From: Methylococcaceae bacterium
GTDB taxonomy: Bacteria > Pseudomonadota > Gammaproteobacteria > Methylococcales > Methylococcaceae
Assembly: GCA_028678445.1 (NCBI GenBank)
Contig: JAJRDJ010000184.1
Span: 1 to 8,430, forward strand
Length of the DNA: 8,430 nt
Direction of reading: 5' to 3'
In this document: one piece after another, positions 6,589-8,430 of the stretch
How positions within the stretch are numbered: the stretch's first letter is position 1
How the letters are laid out: each line of letters opens with the position of its first letter
The notes under the pieces: model-generated
Seen by the model: only the letters and a program-made list of their open reading frames with translations
Database searches by the model: none
Told to the model about the DNA's origin: nothing
Made by a program: the position numbers and the translations under genes

Positions 6589-7032
6589 ATGGCGAAAAAA
6601 CCCATTCCCTCGAATAGTCCTCAAGACACCAAGGCCACGCAGCAAGCCGCTGCCTTGCCGGCGCCGGCCGCACCTCAGCCGAAGCAGGACATTGCGCCCG
6701 CAACCCCGGGCATGCCAGCATCCACGCCGAAGGCGAAAGCCAAACCCACCGCTGCGCCGGTGCCAAGCCCGCCGCGGGCCGCCGCCGTCAGGAAAACCGC
6801 GGCAAAGCCGATAGCGAAAGCCACGCCGGCAAGTGTCCTGCTAGCAACGGTCGAGTCCGCACCGCCCGGGGCGGCGCCGGACAAGCAGGCGCCGCTACCG
6901 CTCGCACAGGCCCCTGCGGCAGTCGCCGCGCCGGCTGAACCCCAGTCCCGGTGTGTGACAGAGCCCCTGCCCGAGGCCGAGACGAAACCGGCATCTGCAC
7001 CCACCACGGTGGCGCCCTTCGCGCGCCCACGG
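6589..7032 (+). other. Low-complexity N-terminal extension of GlgA
   Basis: Residues 1-148 of the GlgA frame are Ala/Pro/Lys/Thr-rich, with many KA, AP and PK steps, and no predicted helix or Cys motif. The start MAKKPIPSNS is not a signal peptide. The repeated 10-mer GCGAAAGCCA (6733-6742 and 6814-6823) hints at growth by local duplication. Ordinary GlgA proteins start directly at the FIVQIAPE-like strand, so this segment is an addition, possibly a tether or an interaction tail. Confidence 0.7.
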
Positions 7033-8430
7033 GATCTCTTCATCGTCCAGATCGCCCCGGAAATGGCGCCAGTGGCCAAGGTGGGCGGGCTGGCGGATGT
7101 AGTGTTCGGGCTGAGCCGGGAACTGGCGATACGCGGCAACCACGTGGAGATCATCCTGCCCAAATATGACTGCCTGCGGTACGACCACATCTATGGCCTG
7201 CAAGTGGACTACCAGGACCTGCTGGTACCCTGGTACGAGGGGGTCATCCACTGCACCGTCTATTTCGGCTTCGTCTACGACCGCCGCTGCTTCTTCATCG
7301 AACCCCACTCCAACGACCACTTCTTCGACCGGGGTCGCATTTACGGTTTTCACGATGACGTGCTGCGCTATGCCTTCTTCACCCGGGCGGCCATGGAGTT
7401 CCTGTGGAAGGCCAACAAGCATCCGGACATCATTCATTGTCACGACTGGCAGACCGCGCTGGCGCCGGTCTACCTGTACGAGTTCTACCAGCCGATGGGG
7501 ATGACCCATTCCCGGGTCTGCCTCACCATCCACAACTACCAGCATCAGGGCGTCACCGGCGCCGAACTGTTGCGGGCGACGGGTCTCAACGATCCGGGCC
7601 GGTTCTTCGACTACCTCCGGATGCGTGACAACTATCACACCCAAGCCCTCAACCTGTTGAAGGCCGGGATCGTTTACGCCAACTTCGTCACCACCGTATC
7701 GCCCCGTTACGCCTTCGAAACCAAGGACCAGGGGCAGGGATTCGGGCTGGAGCCGACGCTCCACACCCACCACATCAAGTATGGCGGCGTCCTGAACGGC
7801 ATCGATTACGACGTGTGGAACCCGGAGGTGGATCGTCATATCCCGGTGCGCTATGGAGTTGCGGACCTCGACGGCAAGTCCGCCAATAAGCAAGCGCTGC
7901 GTCAGCGGCTCATGCTGGCGGACAACCCCAAGCCGATCGTCGCCTTCATCGGCCGGCTCGACCCACAGAAGGGGCTGGATTTGGTGCGCCACGCCATTTT
8001 TTTTGCCCTGGAACGGGGCGCCCAGTTCGTACTGCTGGGGTCCAGCCCCTATCAGGGTATCAACGACGATTTCTGGGGCCTCAAGCTGATGCTGAACGAG
8101 AGCCCCGATTGCCACCTGGAGATCGGTTTTGACGAAGAACTCTCCCACCTCATTTACGCCGGCGCTGACCTGATGCTGGTGCCCAGCCAATTCGAGCCCT
8201 GTGGGCTAACCCAACTGATCGCGCTCCGCTATGGGACGGTGCCCGTGGTCCGCGCGGTGGGCGGCCTGGCGGATACGGTGTTTGATAAGGATTTCTCCGA
8301 TCGTCCGTTGCCCGAGCGCAACGGTTACGTCTTCGAGCATTATGACCAGCCGGGTTTGGAATCTGCCCTGGGGCGGGCCATTACCGATTACAGCGCGTCG
8401 CCCAACGCGTTTCTTGAACTGATAAAGAAC
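6589..8430 (+). CDS. glgA: Glycogen/starch synthase GlgA (GT5) with long Ala/Pro/Lys-rich N-terminal extension; 3' end beyond window
   Basis: The frame is open from ATG 6589 to the last base (614 codons). GlgA transfers glucose from ADP-glucose (or UDP-glucose) to the end of a growing alpha-1,4-glucan. The GT5 domain begins near residue 149 with FIVQIAPEMAPVAKVGGLADVV, the sugar-nucleotide loop KVGGL at 164-168. Other conserved parts: HCHDWQ (283-288), TIHNYQHQG (His315), NGIDYDVWNP, GRLDPQKGLD (Arg456 and Lys461, equivalent to E. coli Arg300 and Lys305), FEPCGLTQL (Glu536) and RAVGGLADTV (555-564). KVGGL, instead of the usual bacterial KTGGL, and the LPKYDC segment recall plant starch synthases III/IV and related bacterial forms. 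Residues 1-148 are low-complexity, dominated by Ala, Pro and Lys, presumably disordered. The start has no strong ribosome binding site, so translation could begin elsewhere, but the Ala/Pro-rich frame is continuous. The final 50 or so residues and the stop lie outside the window. Confidence 0.94.
   Translation, partial: MAKKPIPSNSPQDTKATQQAAALPAPAAPQPKQDIAPATPGMPASTPKAKAKPTAAPVPSPPRAAAVRKTAAKPIAKATPASVLLATVESAPPGAAPDKQAPLPLAQAPAAVAAPAEPQSRCVTEPLPEAETKPASAPTTVAPFARPRDLFIVQIAPEMAPVAKVGGLADVVFGLSRELAIRGNHVEIILPKYDCLRYDHIYGLQVDYQDLLVPWYEGVIHCTVYFGFVYDRRCFFIEPHSNDHFFDRGRIYGFHDDVLRYAFFTRAAMEFLWKANKHPDIIHCHDWQTALAPVYLYEFYQPMGMTHSRVCLTIHNYQHQGVTGAELLRATGLNDPGRFFDYLRMRDNYHTQALNLLKAGIVYANFVTTVSPRYAFETKDQGQGFGLEPTLHTHHIKYGGVLNGIDYDVWNPEVDRHIPVRYGVADLDGKSANKQALRQRLMLADNPKPIVAFIGRLDPQKGLDLVRHAIFFALERGAQFVLLGSSPYQGINDDFWGLKLMLNESPDCHLEIGFDEELSHLIYAGADLMLVPSQFEPCGLTQLIALRYGTVPVVRAVGGLADTVFDKDFSDRPLPERNGYVFEHYDQPGLESALGRAITDYSASPNAFLELIKN

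Noticed and set aside
6895..8190. Long minus-strand open frame (431 residues) opposite glgA
   Set aside because: The plus-strand frame carries every GT5 motif and runs uninterrupted from 6589; the antisense frame is a codon-bias artefact.
1..8430. A CRISPR array, tRNA, rRNA or toxin-antitoxin pair
   Set aside because: No regularly spaced repeats, cloverleaf-like sequence or adjacent pair of small genes with toxin-antitoxin features was seen on reading both strands.

Overview
The window looks like chromosomal DNA from a gammaproteobacterium. The CysJ and GlgB proteins align by eye, almost motif for motif, with the enterobacterial enzymes. The glgB-glgA region is GC-rich, and the mix of metabolic genes with an IS1380-type insertion sequence would suit a methanotroph or sulfur-oxidiser-like lineage. 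That last placement is a guess; the sequence does not fix the genus.

Layout. (1) Bases 1-208 carry the end of an unidentified plus-strand protein. (2) Bases 294-2135 encode CysJ, the flavoprotein subunit of NADPH-sulfite reductase; no cysI follows. (3) Bases 2087-3778 are a complete IS1380-family insertion sequence with 13-bp perfect terminal inverted repeats and an intact minus-strand transposase. It sits at the last codon of cysJ, so cysJ now ends inside the IS and gains 16 foreign residues. (4) Bases 3779-4314 are mostly non-coding. They hold a minus-strand remnant resembling the C-terminal part of an HNH endonuclease, followed by a glgB leader region with inverted and direct repeats. (5) Bases 4315-6528 encode GlgB, the glycogen branching enzyme. 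(6) From 6589 past the window end runs a glycogen/starch synthase (GlgA, GT5 family), of the type with KVGGL at the nucleotide-sugar site. It carries an unusual Ala/Pro/Lys-rich N-terminal extension of about 145 residues.

How they work together. GlgA extends alpha-1,4-glucan chains from a nucleotide-activated glucose and GlgB adds alpha-1,6 branches. The 60-bp gap and shared orientation suggest one glgBA transcription unit. CysJ belongs to assimilatory sulfate reduction and is unrelated to the glycogen genes.

The points most worth a second look are the IS-made C-terminal extension of CysJ, the fused disordered tail on GlgA, and the structured leader before glgB. I saw no CRISPR array, tRNA, rRNA or clear new multi-gene system.
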